Assembly (NCBI GenBank): GCA_026120185.1
Contig: JANUWF010001783.1
Span: 1,953,001-2,017,000, forward strand
Reading direction: 5' to 3'
From: Voacanga thouarsii
Lineage: Eukaryota > Streptophyta > Magnoliopsida > Gentianales > Apocynaceae
DNA length: 64,000 nt
Shown here: in pieces, positions 45,367-58,769 of the stretch
Layout: each line of letters begins with the position of its first letter
Numbering within the stretch: the stretch's first letter is position 1
Made by a program: the position numbers and the translations under genes
Notes under the pieces: generated by a model
Told to the model about the DNA's origin: nothing
What the model saw: only the letters and a program-made list of their open reading frames with translations
Database searches by the model: none

Positions 45367-48300
45367 GTCTGGCAATTTTTTCACAGAGAAGAGGCCATAA
45401 AAAACAACGTTATGTCCAATCCTCCTGTTTAACCTAAATAAAAACCCTAAGTTAAATTAGATTGGGCCATTGGACTCTTAGTTTAACCTTTTGGACTTAA
45501 TTAATTATTCTAATTAGAACTAAATAAATGGCCTAATTAATAATTAATTTTTCGGTCCAAATAAACTAGTGCAATTAATAGGCCTATATTAGTTTAGTCC
45601 CAAGTTAATATTTAATTATTCAAACTGGGCCAAAGCCTTGAATAATTAATTAACCCACCAAACTAATTTAATTAATTCTCTCTCTCCATGGATCTTTATT
45701 TTATTCTAGCCCAACAATTAAATAGGCTACTTAAATAAAAAAAAAATCCATTTAATTTAAGATCAATTCCTTAGCCTGTATTTAATTAGGACTCACGGTT
45801 TATACTAGGGACTAAAAGGCACACCGTATTGGCTACTAAAATAACCAATATACCATTGCCATATAAATAGCTGTATTTTGCATTTTATATATTTCATAAT
45901 ATCACCATAAGGAAATATTAACCCTAAGGACAATGCTACGTTATCAAAGTCTCCGACCTACAGGCGTAATGACTAAAATACCCCTCTATACATCGCCGTA
46001 CATTTAGAGAGGAAGAAGTGTACTAACACCTCTCTAAATGACATCTACCATCCTTAGGTCTCTAGTCTAATGATCCACGACTTCCTGAATTATTTCTGCT
46101 TTTCAAGGGAGCTACCCCAAAACAAACATTCAAATCATGTTTCCAAGTCATGTTTCCCAGGGCCCTGGATATTGCGATCATTTAGACAACCACAAGGGAC
46201 AATATAGTATAGAAACTATATTGTACAAGTATGTCTTAACTAACTAGTCACACATACTTAACATGCAAGTATATTGGCCCTACAATAGAACCTCAACTAT
46301 AGCATATCAAAGTATACGCTTCCAGCTTCGTCAGACTACCAACTCATACTCAAGTCGTAGAGTACTAGTCCACGCTGTAGTGGTAGTAGTCTAGGTTTCT
46401 ACCATATAGTATTTTAAGAAACTACTACTACAGGTCTTCTTCTACGTATTCAAAATACGCTTATGTCATGAAATGAGTGGACTACTCACTAGCTAAAGGT
46501 AAGCCATTCCCCATTTAGAATTCACAACATAATAACCTAGACATGATGAGGTTCCCATTCTCATCTATCGGTTAAGAACGAATGTTTATGTGTTAAGTAA
46601 CCTATGATCCATATCTTACTATGAAAGACCTCCATTCACATGAACCACTTACTTAAACATAATGGGTCTTTTCCAAATGTAATTGTGCACAAATAAAAAT
46701 GTAAATTCACAAAAAATTTCTGAAAATAAATTCTTTTATTAAAACATTCGATATTTACATCAGAAAGCTAGTCTAAGAGAGCATATCTCCCAACATTATT
46801 CCCCAAAGAATATCAATAAAATAATTTTCGGGATCAAAATAATGTTTACCAAAATTTGATCTCATACCAAGAGATCGTTCTCCAAAATCATAGCAAAAAA
46901 GGATAGAAAGTCCTTTTCGTATGATAAAATAAGTTTCCAAGAATACTTTCGTCATTTGAAGAATGCCCGATTTCAAAAAGAGCATTATTCAAGAATTCTA
47001 GAATTTTAATCCAAAAGGAAGAATTTAATTCAAGTAATTCTAGTTATAATTCCATAATTCACATTTTCCCAAAAATCCTTTCCATAAAAAGGAACATTAA
47101 TGCTTTCCCAGAATAAAACAGTATTTCATCTCATAATTAATGAGAAGAAAGACTTTTAGGTATATATTTATACATAGGAATTATTCATAATTCAAAGGAC
47201 CCAAAATTCCTTATAGAAAACACCATTTACTAAAATCCTCTATAATTTCCCGTTCAGAGAAACCATATTTTTCTCAAGAAAACACAAAGGACCTTTAACC
47301 TAGCCACAAAGAGGTTTTAGGAAAAGTAGTCACTAATTATGAATAATTCCATTCATGAAAATTCATGTTTTCCATTCAAATCCAATCATGGTGTGACACT
47401 GTTTCTTTCTCAGAGAAACTATTTATTTGTTTAGAGAAACTAAAAGGATTCATAAACTATTTCTCCAATAAACTATAATTTCACTAGCATAAAATAGGAC
47501 TTTGTAAATCATCTAGAACTCACCTCGTGTCCTTAACTAAATATTGTAACTAGCTGGTCACTAAATGCTTAATGTGAATGGCCTATATTAAACATTGTTT
47601 CATGCTTAGTTTGGTATACCAAAGCTTAGCTCAATATTCAACTAGTACCAATGTAAGGAAATTACTCATTTCCTATTTCTTCATTCTCTTTGTAGAATGA
47701 GCACATATATATACATATATAGTGTATCTGAATCATTCATTTCTTATTTTTACATTTCCTTTCTCTTCATAAGCATAACATCTGTTCATGATTCTCATTC
47801 TTTTCATTCCTCTTTTCATATAAATCAAACTCCTTTGAGTTCATTTCCTTTAAAATAAAATTCTGCATTTCACCTCTTTGATACATCATTTTGTTTTGGG
47901 CATAACTTTTTATCCACAACTCCGATTGGTCTCCATTTTATATCAAAATGCTTATTAGACCTTCAACTAAATTTCTATAGAGTCCATTAACACAAAATCA
48001 GTTTTTTCCAGAAACTAATGAGATGAAAATGTCTCAAAATTTCCTTGGATTATATCCGTTTTCCACAAACAGCTTCACCTACTTGTTCTCCTTGCTTTAT
48101 AACATCTATTGCACAGTTAGTCCACTTCATTTATCTTCAAAGCACCCTTAATTCTTCAGTTTCTCAGATTCAAGCAAGTTGCCAAGTTCATATTTAAACA
48201 ACACATAATTAACATTTACAACCAAGAATGGTCATAATTTGTTCTTTTAAGCATTTAACTACTATTTTCTTTCCAATTCCACCATCATCCTTTACAACCA

Positions 48301-49417
48301 TGATCAATCCTTCAAATCACCATCAAAACACTCCTATCCATCATGAAAAATATAGCACATGAACCCTCCAAGCAACCGACACACACTCACACACACACAC
48401 AATTCTTCACATAGTACCAAATTAATGCTACACATAATCTTAATCTTCATGATTTCATATTAAAATTCATATCAAAACAATCACCGCAATGAAATCTACA
48501 ACTTTAATTCATGGGGTGTAGCCTTTTACCTTGTTTGTGAGATCCTCTAGCTTGATTTTGTCTCAAGAACCCCAAGAAAACTTTTCTCTCTCATTTTTCT
48601 ATTTTTCTCCTATCTTTCTCCAAAATTTTCTTCCTTGTTTTCTTTTTCTCTTCTTATGTTCTTCTTGCTTCCATTTTTCTTGCCGAAAAATAGCCTTCCA
48701 CTGCCTCATCTTGTGACCAAAGTCAACCAATAATTAATGAATTGTGGGCTATCCTTCACACATGTCATTTTCTCAATTTTCCACCATTTCCTTATCTATT
48801 TTATAAAAATTACTTGATAATCTTATCTTGTATGGAAATATTTTACAACCTCTCACAGCTTGCCACTTGTCTCCATCCACCATTCACACAATGCCATGTG
48901 TTCGAATCTTGACTGCGTTTCCATTTTTTCTCAAAAAATAGCTAAAATTCCAAACCGTATCAGAAAAATATTTTATTCCACCAATGGAATTTATAAAATT
49001 CACTGAACTCAATGATAGGAATCGAAATTCTCAATTCTTTCTAATTCGCGATCAAAATTACAACAATGCCCTTGATAGATCAGATTATACCAAAACGTTC
49101 GTCTCACCACACTGTTCAATTTTTGTTCTGAGCGTACATTCAAACTCTCATTCTACTAGAAGTAGTCGCAATCTAAATATTTAGGGTACGGGTACAACAA
49201 ATCTAAAAATTCCATTTAGGTCCCTATAAATTTCAAAATTTTAATAATGCCCCTGCATATTTTTATTGCACCAACATGTTCATCTCATCATACTAACCTT
49301 TTCTTGTTCTGGCCACAAGTAAAAATTCCTATGTTATCAAAAGTAGTAGCCATCTAAAATTCGAAAATGCAGGGTATTACAATCTCGCCTCTAAAGAATT
49401 TCATCCTCGAATTGGAT

Positions 49418-49520
49418 TATTCTTGGATCAATTCTGGATACTTTTCCCATATCTTTGCTTCTATCTCCCATGTGGCATCTTGTAGGGGTAATAACTCCAT
49501 AATACCTTCACAAGCGGAAT
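49418..49520 (-). pseudogene. Element B pol C-terminus with chromodomain motif
   Basis: The minus strand reads MELLPLQDATWEIEAKIWEK then YPELIQE and a TAA at 49418-49420. The LP-x2-DATWE...YP pattern is the second half of the chromodomain that ends integrase in chromoviruses and is thought to guide insertion into chromatin. The rest of pol is lost to element C's insertion. The rc of 49383-49410 holds the aattcgaggatgaaat and purine-rich tract before the LTR. Confidence 0.82.
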
Positions 49521-49797
49521 TATAACACCCCACAACCTAGGCCCAACAGGGCCGGGGATGTCGTCCCATCCAAAGGACAAGGGGTCTTTATACCTAGGTC
49601 ACATAAACGAAAATAAAATAATTCTTTGAAATTAAAAACTTATTACAACCCAAAAATTCAAGAACAAATCCAAAATAAATTGTTCACTATCATCTCTCAA
49701 AGCAACATATAAAATAAATAACAAAGAGTCTTCAAGAAGGTAACATTCTAGCTATTCTTCTCTACAGCAGGATCACCCTGAAAACATGGCATAAAAG

Positions 49798-51489
49798 TGT
49801 TGGGTATCTCAGGCTCGTATCCTATACGGTGTAGTGAAAAATAAAATGAGATACCCTGCCAAGACCCGTCTATGTGTAGAAAACAAGACATAAAGAGAGT
49901 AAAGGTAACGGCTTTTACCTTTGGGTGATCGTACGAAGAACAAAATTTTCTTCTTCAAGTAGAGGCGCGATCTAGCAATCCTCGTGATCAACCTCTACGT
50001 GAGTTGAATGTCTACCCACTATAATCACAGTGTGTGATTATCTCTAATAGTAATCCACACAGAGGAATACTCAAGCACTTAGTTTTCTGTGCTAGCAGAA
50101 ATTTTAAGTGGTGGCTAGGGTTCCTTTTCAAGATCAAATCGAGAGAGAAGAAGAGAAAAAAGTTCGTGGCTATTGTTTCTTTTGTGTGTTGTTAAACTAT
50201 TGGCTAGGGTTTTTCGTGTGTTATTAGCTACTATATACCACACGAAATTCCCTAATTGTAATTGGAAATATCAAGTTATCACAATTACAACTTGTACCAC
50301 AAATTATAACTAATTATAATTTGTCCACAATAACTTTTCTTTCTCTCAATCAACCCCACAATGTTATCAAATAACATCTTGAGTATATAATCTTCTATTG
50401 TGTGTGACCTATTAGGTTTCCCAGTTAATTGGTAGAGAATATAAATTAATCCAAACGTCTTTGAGATTAATAATCCATAATTAATTAGAATTAATCCTAT
50501 TAATTCTAATCAGGATTGGTTTATTAATTCATCAATTAATAAACCCATATTCCCAGATCATGAGTAATGTCTAGCAACACATCATGACCACCCAAGAGTC
50601 CAGGAAGTCAAGTGGCTTGACATGAACCCTTCAATAACAAACTTCAGTGTAATTAACTCCTTTCATCATACAATATTTCATTCGATTTGGAGTACGGAAT
50701 TAGTGCTAACTCTCTCTAGAATTAATTCTGGCCCGAATATAATAGTACTTGTACCAAAAACCCACTACTCTAGATGTGTATCGATTAGAACTATTTCCAA
50801 TACACAATCGCCTTAGCCAAAGACTTTCCGAGTAGTAATTCCTACAAGTGACCGTGAGATATTCGCCCCTACTATTAGGAGTGGTGAATCATTTATTGAC
50901 TCTTTTAACTACTTTCGTTTACTTCAGAATGTACCTAATATCCATCCCATAGGCGACCTTCGATCGAGCTTCGGAGATTGGAATCAAAGTACAACGCTCA
51001 ACAAATAAAGTACCTTGGAGATCTCAAGTCTAAGGATACTTGCATGTTTGCTATATTGAGATTATATCACTGGCACTAAATAGTTATCCATATGATTATC
51101 TCAAAGCTAGGTCATCCACTGAACTTGTTCCATTAACAAACATCTATGTGTTAACTTTGAGTATCTCAATACTCACGGTTATGAGAACTACCGCCTGATC
51201 AAATCAGAAAGTCTAACACATGCTAGTCTTAATGCATTAATGATGTCCTGTCTCTTTAATACTATGACTAGGGACTATTTAAGTACTAACACCATCCAGT
51301 GTAGTAGGAATCTCATATCATGATCTCTATCATGATTCCTTTAACATAGTATTGTACTAGGGACTTTATCAAACAGTTATATTACTTAAATAAACAAAAA
51401 GAAACTGTAAGATAAATAATGTCTTTTATTAAAATAAAATGTGTCATATACAATGTACAAGTGATTGCCTCTAGGGCACAACACTAACA
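49798..51489 (-). repeat. 3' LTR of copia E
   Basis: Plus-strand ends are TGTTGGGTATCTCAGG and CAACACTAACA. Very similar to the 5' LTR. It lacks about 37 bp of the 5' LTR around 50250 (the ttcccaaaaaagag...ttag block at 57524-57561). Confidence 0.92.
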
Positions 51490-51509
51490 AACTTCCACTT
51501 GCACTAAAG

Positions 51510-52082
51510 CTAATCATTTATGTATCTAATACCGAATGACTCAACACGACAATCATGATTCTTTTGGGATAGTGCTTTCGTAAGCGGGTCAGCTATATTC
51601 TCATCCGTGGGAACTCTCTCTATGTTGATTTCCTTAGCTGCTTCAGAAGCGGCTATGTACTCAGCTTCTGTCGTAAAGTTGGCAATAATCTCTTGTTTGG
51701 AACTTTTCCAACTTATTGCCCCTTCGCATAACATAAACACGTAGCCGGATTGTGATTTGAAATCATCTTTGTTAGATTGAAAACTGGCATCAGTATACCC
51801 ATTTATTTTCAAATCACCTTCTCCATATACTAAGAACGTATCCTTAGTCCTTCATAAGTACTTAAGGATATTCTTTACAGCCGCCCAATGACCCTCACCA
51901 GGGCCGGATTGGTATCTGCTCGTCAAACTGAGAGCATAAGATACATCGGGCCTAGTACATATCATAGCATACATGATAGATCCAACTGCCGAGGCATGTG
52001 GAATCTTACTCATGTGATCCCTTTCAACTTTTGTCTTGGGAGACATTGACTTTGAAAGACTTACACCATGTGACATGGGCAA
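51510..52082 (-). pseudogene. Copia E RNase H, internally deleted
   Basis: The minus strand reads SAVGSIMYAMICTRPDVSYA, SRYQSGPGEGHWAAVKNILK, a frame break, then GYTDASFQSNKDDFKSQSGY, ISWKSSKQEII and TEAEYIAASEAAKE. The next residues are INIERVPTDENIADPLTKAL. In intact copia proteins several dozen residues with part of the RNase H active site lie between AAKE and the VPT..NIADPLTK motif, so a clean internal deletion has occurred near 51612. Confidence 0.85.
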
Positions 52083-53297
52083 GAATCCCTTTTTGGATTA
52101 ATCCATGCTAAACCTCTTTAGAACTTTATCTATGTATGTAAACTGTGAAAGACCAAGCAACCTTTTGGATCTATCTCTATAGATCCTTATTCCAAGAATA
52201 TAGGTTGCTTTTCCAAGATCTTTCATGGAGAATTGTTTGGACAACCAAATTTTAATCGTTTACAAGACAGGAATATCGTTTCCTATTAGTAATATGTCAT
52301 CTACATAAAGTAGTAAGAAAACGATTGCACTTCCACTAACCTCCTAATATACATAAAGCTCATCTAAGTTTTGAATGAAACCAAACTCTTTGATTATTTC
52401 ATCAAAATGGATATTCCAACTCCTAGAAGCATGTTTAAGTCCGTAAATGGACCTTTGTAGCTTGCACACCTTTGTGCCATTACTGGATGTGAAACCCTCA
52501 GATTGTGTCATATACACTTCCTCAGTCAGATTTCCATTTAGGAAAGCTGTTTTCACATCCATTTGCCAAATCTTATAATCATAATAAGCAGCAATAGTTA
52601 GGAGTATTCTGATGGATTTCAACATGGCTACTGGCGAGAAGGTTTCATCATAGTCAATACCATGTTGTTGACGATAACCCTTCGCCACTAGTCGTGCTTT
52701 ATAAGTAACTAAGTTACCATCCATGTCCGTTTTCTTCTTGAAAATCCATTTGCACCCAATAGGTTTAATTCCTTTGGGTGGATCAACCAAAGTCCATACT
52801 TGGTTGTCGTACATGGAATCCATCTCTGACTTCATGGCCTCAAGCCATTTGCCAGATTCTGAACTATTCAGAACATTCTTGTAGGTAGTAGGCTCATCTT
52901 CATCTATGGACAATATGTTATTGTGGTTACTAATGAGAAATCTATATCTCTCAGGTGCCACACGTATCCTACTAGATCTGCGAGGTTCTTGTGTATTAGA
53001 AGGTTCATCTATTCTCTCAATAGATGTGGGGTTAGACGGTTGATCCTCCTTTGTTTGATCTTCATGAACTTCACTAAGTTCAATCTTACTCCCACTGTCC
53101 CTTTTGAGCATGTGCTTCTTCTCTAAGAAGACGGCATGCTTCGAAACAAACAATTTGTTTTCAGAGGGTAGATAGAAGAAATATCTAAAAGATTATTTTG
53201 GATATCCCACAAACAAACACTTGTTAGACTTACTTTCAGGTTTGTCTGACTATGGCCTTTTAACAAAGGCAGGACAATCCCATACTCGCAAGTTAGA
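52083..53297 (-). pseudogene. Copia E reverse transcriptase
   Basis: The open part 53153-52344 carries WLEAMKSEMDSMYDNQVWTL, GCKWIFKKKTD, ARLVAKGYRQQHGIDYDETF and MDVKTAFLNGNLTEEVYM. After a stop at 52344 the catalytic YVDD is kept (plus positions 52297-52308, in LLLYVDDILLIG), then further stops. Between 53153 and 53297 several stops interrupt the linker after integrase. Confidence 0.9.
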
Positions 53298-54420
53298 TTA
53301 CTTTGGTCTCTTACTAAAGAACATCTCAAATGGGGTAGTATCAACCAATTTTGTCAGAACTCTGTTTAGTATATAAATAGAAGTCTCTAGTAAATACCCC
53401 CAAAATGATTTTGGTAGGTCCGTAGAAGCCATCATGGTCTGTACCATGTCTAGAAGGGTTCGATTCCTTCTCTCAGATACATCGTTATGTTGAGGTGTAT
53501 GTGGCGGAGTCCATTGAGATAATATCCCATCATCTCTATGATAACTCAGAAACTCTTGGCTCAAGTATTCTCCTCCTCGATAAGATCTTAGAGTCTTAAT
53601 ACTTTTGCCAAGTTGTTTCTCTAGTTTATTCTTGAAGTCTTTGAACCTTTCAAAGGCCTCAAATTTGTATTTCATTAAATTCAAATACCTGTATCGTGAG
53701 AAATCATCGATAAAGGTTATGAAATAGTTATAACCTCCTCTTGCTTGTATTGACATTGGGCCACATACATCAGAATGTATGAGTTCTAATAACTGCTTGG
53801 CCCGTTCTCCTTTTCCTAGAAAATGAGTTCTAGTCATTTTACCTAGTAAACAAGACTCACATATGCCATATGATTCATAATCAAATGACCATAAGTCACC
53901 AAGCTTGTGTAACTTAGAAACACGATTTTCATTTACATGGCCCAAACGACAATGCCATAAGTAAGAGGTGTTAGAGTTATCTATTTTAGGTTTCTTATTA
54001 TTTATATTGAGAATTGGATTGTCCAAGTCTAGAACATATAAACCATTAACCAAAGTTGCTGAACCATAATGATTATCATTCAATGAAAAAGAATAACATT
54101 TATTCTTAAATATTAAATGAAATCCACATAAGTCTAAACACGCAACTGAGAGAATATTTTTCATTAAAACTGGTACATAATAACAGTTTTTCAGTTCTAG
54201 AATTAATCCCGGAGGCAGGTTTAGCTCGTATGTCCCCACAGCAAGTGCAGCAACCTTTGCCCCATTTGCAGTACGTAGGTCCACGTCGCCTTTCTCTAGC
54301 CTTCTACTGCTCTTTAGTCCCTGCAAGTTATTGTACAAATGAGATCCATATCCGGTATCTAATACCCATATCTCATTTCTAAAGGCAGTATTTATCTCAA
54401 TCATAAGCACACCTAGAGAA
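53298..54420 (-). pseudogene. Copia E protease and integrase
   Basis: This is the longest open stretch in the window. The protease active site reads VLDTGYGSHLYN. The integrase HHCC region reads WHCRLGHVNENRVSKLHKLG and ICESCLLGKM. The DDE core has ELIHSDVCGPM, FITFIDDFSRYRY and LRSYRGGEYLSQEF; Tyr stands where Asp is usual before RGGEY, but the Glu is kept. The frame ends at a stop at 53298. Integrase would insert the cDNA. Confidence 0.9.
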
Positions 54421-55250
54421 GTAGTAGAAGTGCTTGTAAGCTTCTCCTTCTGCTTCTTGTCTTTGATAGTCTCCAAGTAGGCTTTGCAGTTGCACCTCCA
54501 GTGGCCCATCTTCCCACAATAATGGCATGGGCCCTTGGTAGCTGCGTCATTCTTGTTCATACCACCTTTGGGCTTCATGGAAGCCTTCTTCTTCTTCTTT
54601 TGAACTTTCTTCTTAGAAGAGGAAGATTCTACCATTAAAACCGCATTGGAATCCTTCTTCATGGAGGACTCCGCAGTTTTGAGAAGATTGATCAATTCAA
54701 GAATCGTGGACTCAATCTTGTTCATTTGATAGTTAATCACAAATTGTGAGAAACTATCAGGCAAAGATTGTAGAATTAAGTCAACACTTAAGTCATGATC
54801 CATTGCAAACCCGAGAGATCCAAGCTTCTCTATTAAGCCCAGCATCTTCAGCCCATGAGTGGCCACAGAAGAACCCTCTGCCATTTTACAACGAAATAGT
54901 TGCTTCGAGATCTCATATCTCTCAGTTCTGGCTTAGGCATCAAACAACTCTCGAAGATGTAAAATGATCGATTGAGCATTCATATGCTCATGCTGTTTTT
55001 GCAACTCAGGAGTCATGGATGCCAGCATAATACATTATACTGTATCACTATCCTCCTTGTGTCTTTTGTGGACAGCATGCTCATCAGCATGAGCATCTTG
55101 AGCTGGTGGTGGTGGAATAGGAGCATCTAGCACGTAGAGCAACTTTTTCGATTTGAGAATGATTCTCAAATTTCTATACCAGTCGAGATAGTTTGATTCG
55201 GTTAACTTGTTGGTTTCCAAAATGCTACGTAAGTTCAAATTCGTTGACAT
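54421..55250 (-). pseudogene. Copia E gag
   Basis: Starts MSTNLNLRSILETNKLTESN at 55250. After 71 codons a TAA (near 55033) interrupts it, and a second in-frame stop lies near 54934. Gag then continues through DHDLSVDLILQSLPDSFSQF, a lysine-rich stretch and a CCHC zinc knuckle CHYCGKMGHWRCNC. It runs in frame into protease. Gag would package element RNA. Confidence 0.9.
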
Positions 55251-57055
55251 GATGCAAGTGACCTAGATGTAAAGATAGAGAGCATTAGCTACTTGTATAT
55301 GCACATGATATGCAAATACTTAAGACTTTAATTAAGCACATTTTTTATTCCACTATTTTACTTAAACCAATAGCCCCCACTATTGATTCGGGAAAGCCTG
55401 TTGGAAGCTTTTCTAGTGGACCGGTATCCAAATTCCTCAAGAATAACCCTGGGTATGCCCAACAAGCCACCCTTGAGTTCATTGGTGGGTATCCAATACC
55501 AATTACATCGTATGTAACAGCAGATCATTAGGTGATTAACGCCTTTTAATCTTAAAGCCTTCTGGGCTACCCCAACTTTTCCTCTAAATTTCTTTATGCT
55601 TTGAGTTTGCCCAACCAGGATAAAGAATTTAGTTAAACCTGACCCATTAATCAGGAATTTAATTCCATAGCTTGAACATGCCTAATATCAAGTATGCTTG
55701 GGTTTGCCCAACAACATGGTCTCGAAAAAGGACTCTTGTTCTTACTATATTAATGGAAGGAATTAGATTTAATATTAATTGAGGGATTTGTTCCTTTTAG
55801 TGATTTCGTTGAATGACATGCATAATAATCAATAAATCACATAATTGATAATCATGGTAATAAAGCGATTACGTGGTATGGTTATGGACTTTTCCTAAAT
55901 TAATTTCTTTGAGCCATAAAAGAAATTAATATAGTTAACCATATGTGTTCATGCATGATTTAAGTAGAAGGTCTTACCTCATTGCCTTGTTTTGGTTACT
56001 ATCTCCAGAATAAAATAATTCTACTCCTATCTAACCTATGTAAACTAATTACATAATTTTCTAAAGAGAGAAAACCTCGAGTTACATTCGAAGGGAGTTA
56101 GATGAGAAGAGAATTACACAAGAATTCTAGAGAAGGCAGGACACGCAGGCCATATTTTATAAAAACCAAAACTGTAAAATGCATGAACAGATATAATTGG
56201 TTTTAGTTCATAACCATCCACCATGCCATTGACTATGCTTAAACAAAATAAACATATACTTTTATTATTCCAAAATCATTATTTTTGAAAAAATAAAACA
56301 AATTCTAAAATCACCATTTTAGAAAATACATCAATTTTAGATTTTCAAAATTATTATTTCAAAGAACAAAATTAATTGTCTCAAAACTAATTTTGAGAAA
56401 ATGCTTTTGGGTCCCGTCTCTCATCAAATGAGATTTTCCCTTCCAAAATTCTGTTTTGGATTTTTTTTTCCTTTTAAATTACTAAAGGTTGCAAACAGAG
56501 CAGAACCGGTGCTGGTTTGGAAGCTTGAGCCGACGCCAGCTCTGTTCTGGTTTCTAAAAATTTTTATCTTCCAAAAACGATTTTCGGACATTGAGAATAG
56601 AATGGAACCGGCGCCGATTTGGAGGCCAGAGCTGGCGCCACCTGTGTTCTGCAACAATGGTGGCGATTTTTCAAAAAATTTCAGAAATAATTTCTGGTAC
56701 TTTCTTCTTTTGAAATTTTCAGTGAGAACAATTCTCAACAGTATTTTCTGTTTTGAAGCTCTAAACAACAACCAATTTGTTAGTTTAAACAAAATCAAAA
56801 TGGAAAATTCAGATGAAACGGAGAGCAACATCCATGTTGCAAGAAAATATTTTTCCTGCAGAAATTTTCAGCACCAAAGAAAGTATCTTTTCAAAATATG
56901 CTGTGACTTTTACATAATCATATTGTGCTACGGACCCAACACATAAAGATCGAAACGATTTCGACTCGAGTGAAAACAATTTTCACAGCAAACAAAGACA
57001 AACACGAAAACAGTTTTTCATGCCAAAATAATGTCCGTAGAACACACGTAGCATG
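55251..57055 (-). other. Copia E leader between primer site and gag
   Basis: A 1.8-kb leader with no supported coding sequence. It contains two GC-rich modules (56493-56550, 56603-56652) inside the ORF-like region 56401-56946, which I regard as non-coding. Confidence 0.6.
56493..56652 (+). repeat. Two GC-rich dyad modules in copia E leader
   Basis: Copies at 56493-56550 (aaccggtgctggt ... gagccgacgccagctctgttctg) and 56603-56652 (aaccggcgccgat ... gagctggcgccacctgtgttctg). Plus orientation relative to the Athila LTR modules, opposite to the host element's direction. Confidence 0.8.
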
Positions 57056-57067
57056 TCTCTGATACCA
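57056..57067 (-). other. Primer binding site, initiator tRNA-Met type (copia E)
   Basis: The minus strand reads TGGTATCAGAGA, one base from the 5' LTR end at 57069. It fixes the right-hand LTR as the 5' LTR. Confidence 0.88.
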
Positions 57068-58769
57068 TTGTTGGGTATCTCAGGCTCGTATACTATACGG
57101 CACAGCGGAAAATAAAACGAGATACCCTGCCAGGACCTATCTATATGTGGAAAACAAGACATAAAGAGAGTAAAGGTAACAGCTTTTACCTTTGGGTGAT
57201 CGTACGAAGAACAAAATTTTCTTATTCAAGTTAAGGCGCGATCCAGCAATCCTCGTGATCAACCTCCACGTGAGTTGAACGTTTACCCACTATAATCACA
57301 GTGTGTGATTATCTCTAATTATAATCCACACAGAGGAATACTCAAGCACATAGTTTTCTGTGCTAGCAGAAATTCTAAGTGGCGGTTAGGGTTCCTCTTC
57401 AAGATCAAATCGAGAGAGAAGAAGAGAAAAAAGTTCGTGGCTGTTGTTTCTTTTGTGTGTTGTTAAGCTATTGGCTAGGGTTTTTCGTGTGTTATTAGCT
57501 ACTATATACCACACGAAATTCCCTTCCCAAAAAAGAGAATTCTAATCCTATTAGAATTCCCTAATTGTAATTGGAAACATCAAGTTCTCACAATTACAAA
57601 TTGTATCACAAATTATAACTAATTATAATTTGTCCACAACAACTTTTCTTTCTCTCAATTAACTCCACAATGTTATCAAATAACATCTTGAGTATATAAT
57701 CCTCTATTGTGTGTGACCTATTAAGTTTCTCAGTCAATTAGTAGAGAATATGAATTAATCTAAATGTCTTTGAGATTAATAATCCATAATTAATTAGAAT
57801 TAATCCTATTAATTCTAATCAAGATTGGTTTATTAATTCATCAATTAATAAACCCATATTCCCTTATCATGAGCAATGTCTAGCAACACATCATGACCAC
57901 CCAAGAGTCCAAGAAGTCAAGTGGCTTGACATAAGCTCTTCAATAACAAACTTCAGTGTAATTAACTCATTTCACCATACAATATCTCATTCGGTTTAGA
58001 GTACAGAATTAGAGCCAACTCCCTCCAGAATTAATTCTGGCCCGAATACAGTAGTACTTGTATCAGGAACCCACTACTCAAGATGCGTATCAATTGGAAC
58101 TATTTCCAATACACAATCGCTTTGGCCAAGGACTTTTCGAGTAGTAATTCCTACAAGTGGCCGTGAGATATTTGCCCCTACTATTAGGAGTGGTGAATCC
58201 TTTATTGACCATTTCAACTATTTTCGTTTACCTCACAATGTACCTAATATCCATCCCATAGGCAGCCCTCGATCGAGCTCCGGAGATTGGAATCCAAGTA
58301 CAAAGCTCAGCAAACAAAGTACCTTGGAGATCTCAAGTCTAAGGATACTTGCACGTTTGCTATATTGAGATTATATCACTGGCACTAAATAGTTATCCAT
58401 ATGATTATCTCAAAGTTAGGTCAATCAATGAACTTGTTTCATTAACAAGCATCCATGTGTTAACTTTGAGTATCTCAATACTCACGGTTATGAGAACCAC
58501 CGCCTGATCAAATCAGGAAGTCTAACACACGCTAGTCTTAATACATTAATGATGTCCTGCCTCATTAATACTATGACTAGGGACTATTTAAGTACAACAC
58601 CACTAGTGTAGTAGGAATCTCATATCATGATTCCCTTAACACAGTGTTGTACTAGGGACTTTATCGAATAGTTATATTACTTAAAGTAAACAAAAAGAAA
58701 CTGTAAGATAAATAATGCCTTTTATTAAAATAAAATGTGTCATATACAATGTACAAGTGATTGCCTCTA

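Larger units (their letters stand above)
44955..46795 (-). repeat. Copia-type solo LTR F nested in LTR B
   Basis: Plus-strand ends are TGAAGGCATAG and TATCTCCCAACA (TGTTGGGAGATA at the start on the minus strand). Flanked by ttatt (44950-44954, 46796-46800). No coding sequence. It contains a perfect 20-bp palindrome of the GC-rich module and a (GA)n tract. The family is inferred only from the TGTTGGGA terminus. Confidence 0.85.
43815..49382 (-). repeat. 3' LTR of element B, split by solo LTR F
   Basis: Plus-strand ends are TGTAACACCC and GGGTATTACA. Without the insertion at 44955-46795 it is about 3.7 kb, close to LTR A. The CT-rich block at 48580-48680 corresponds to the block at 15960-16060. 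No coding sequence is supported. Confidence 0.85.
43815..49520 (-). mobile_element. Element B: 3' part of a minus-strand chromovirus
   Basis: Consists of the 3' LTR (43815-49382), the polypurine region and the last ~34 codons of pol with a chromodomain motif, truncated at 49520 where element C begins. The chromodomain tail places it in the chromovirus clade. The LTR aligns with that of element A, so they are probably the same or sister families. Confidence 0.85.

Noticed and set aside
56401..56946. 181-codon plus-strand ORF and its antisense partner
   Set aside because: Both lie in the copia E leader and are driven by the GC-rich modules. No domain motif; host element runs the other way.
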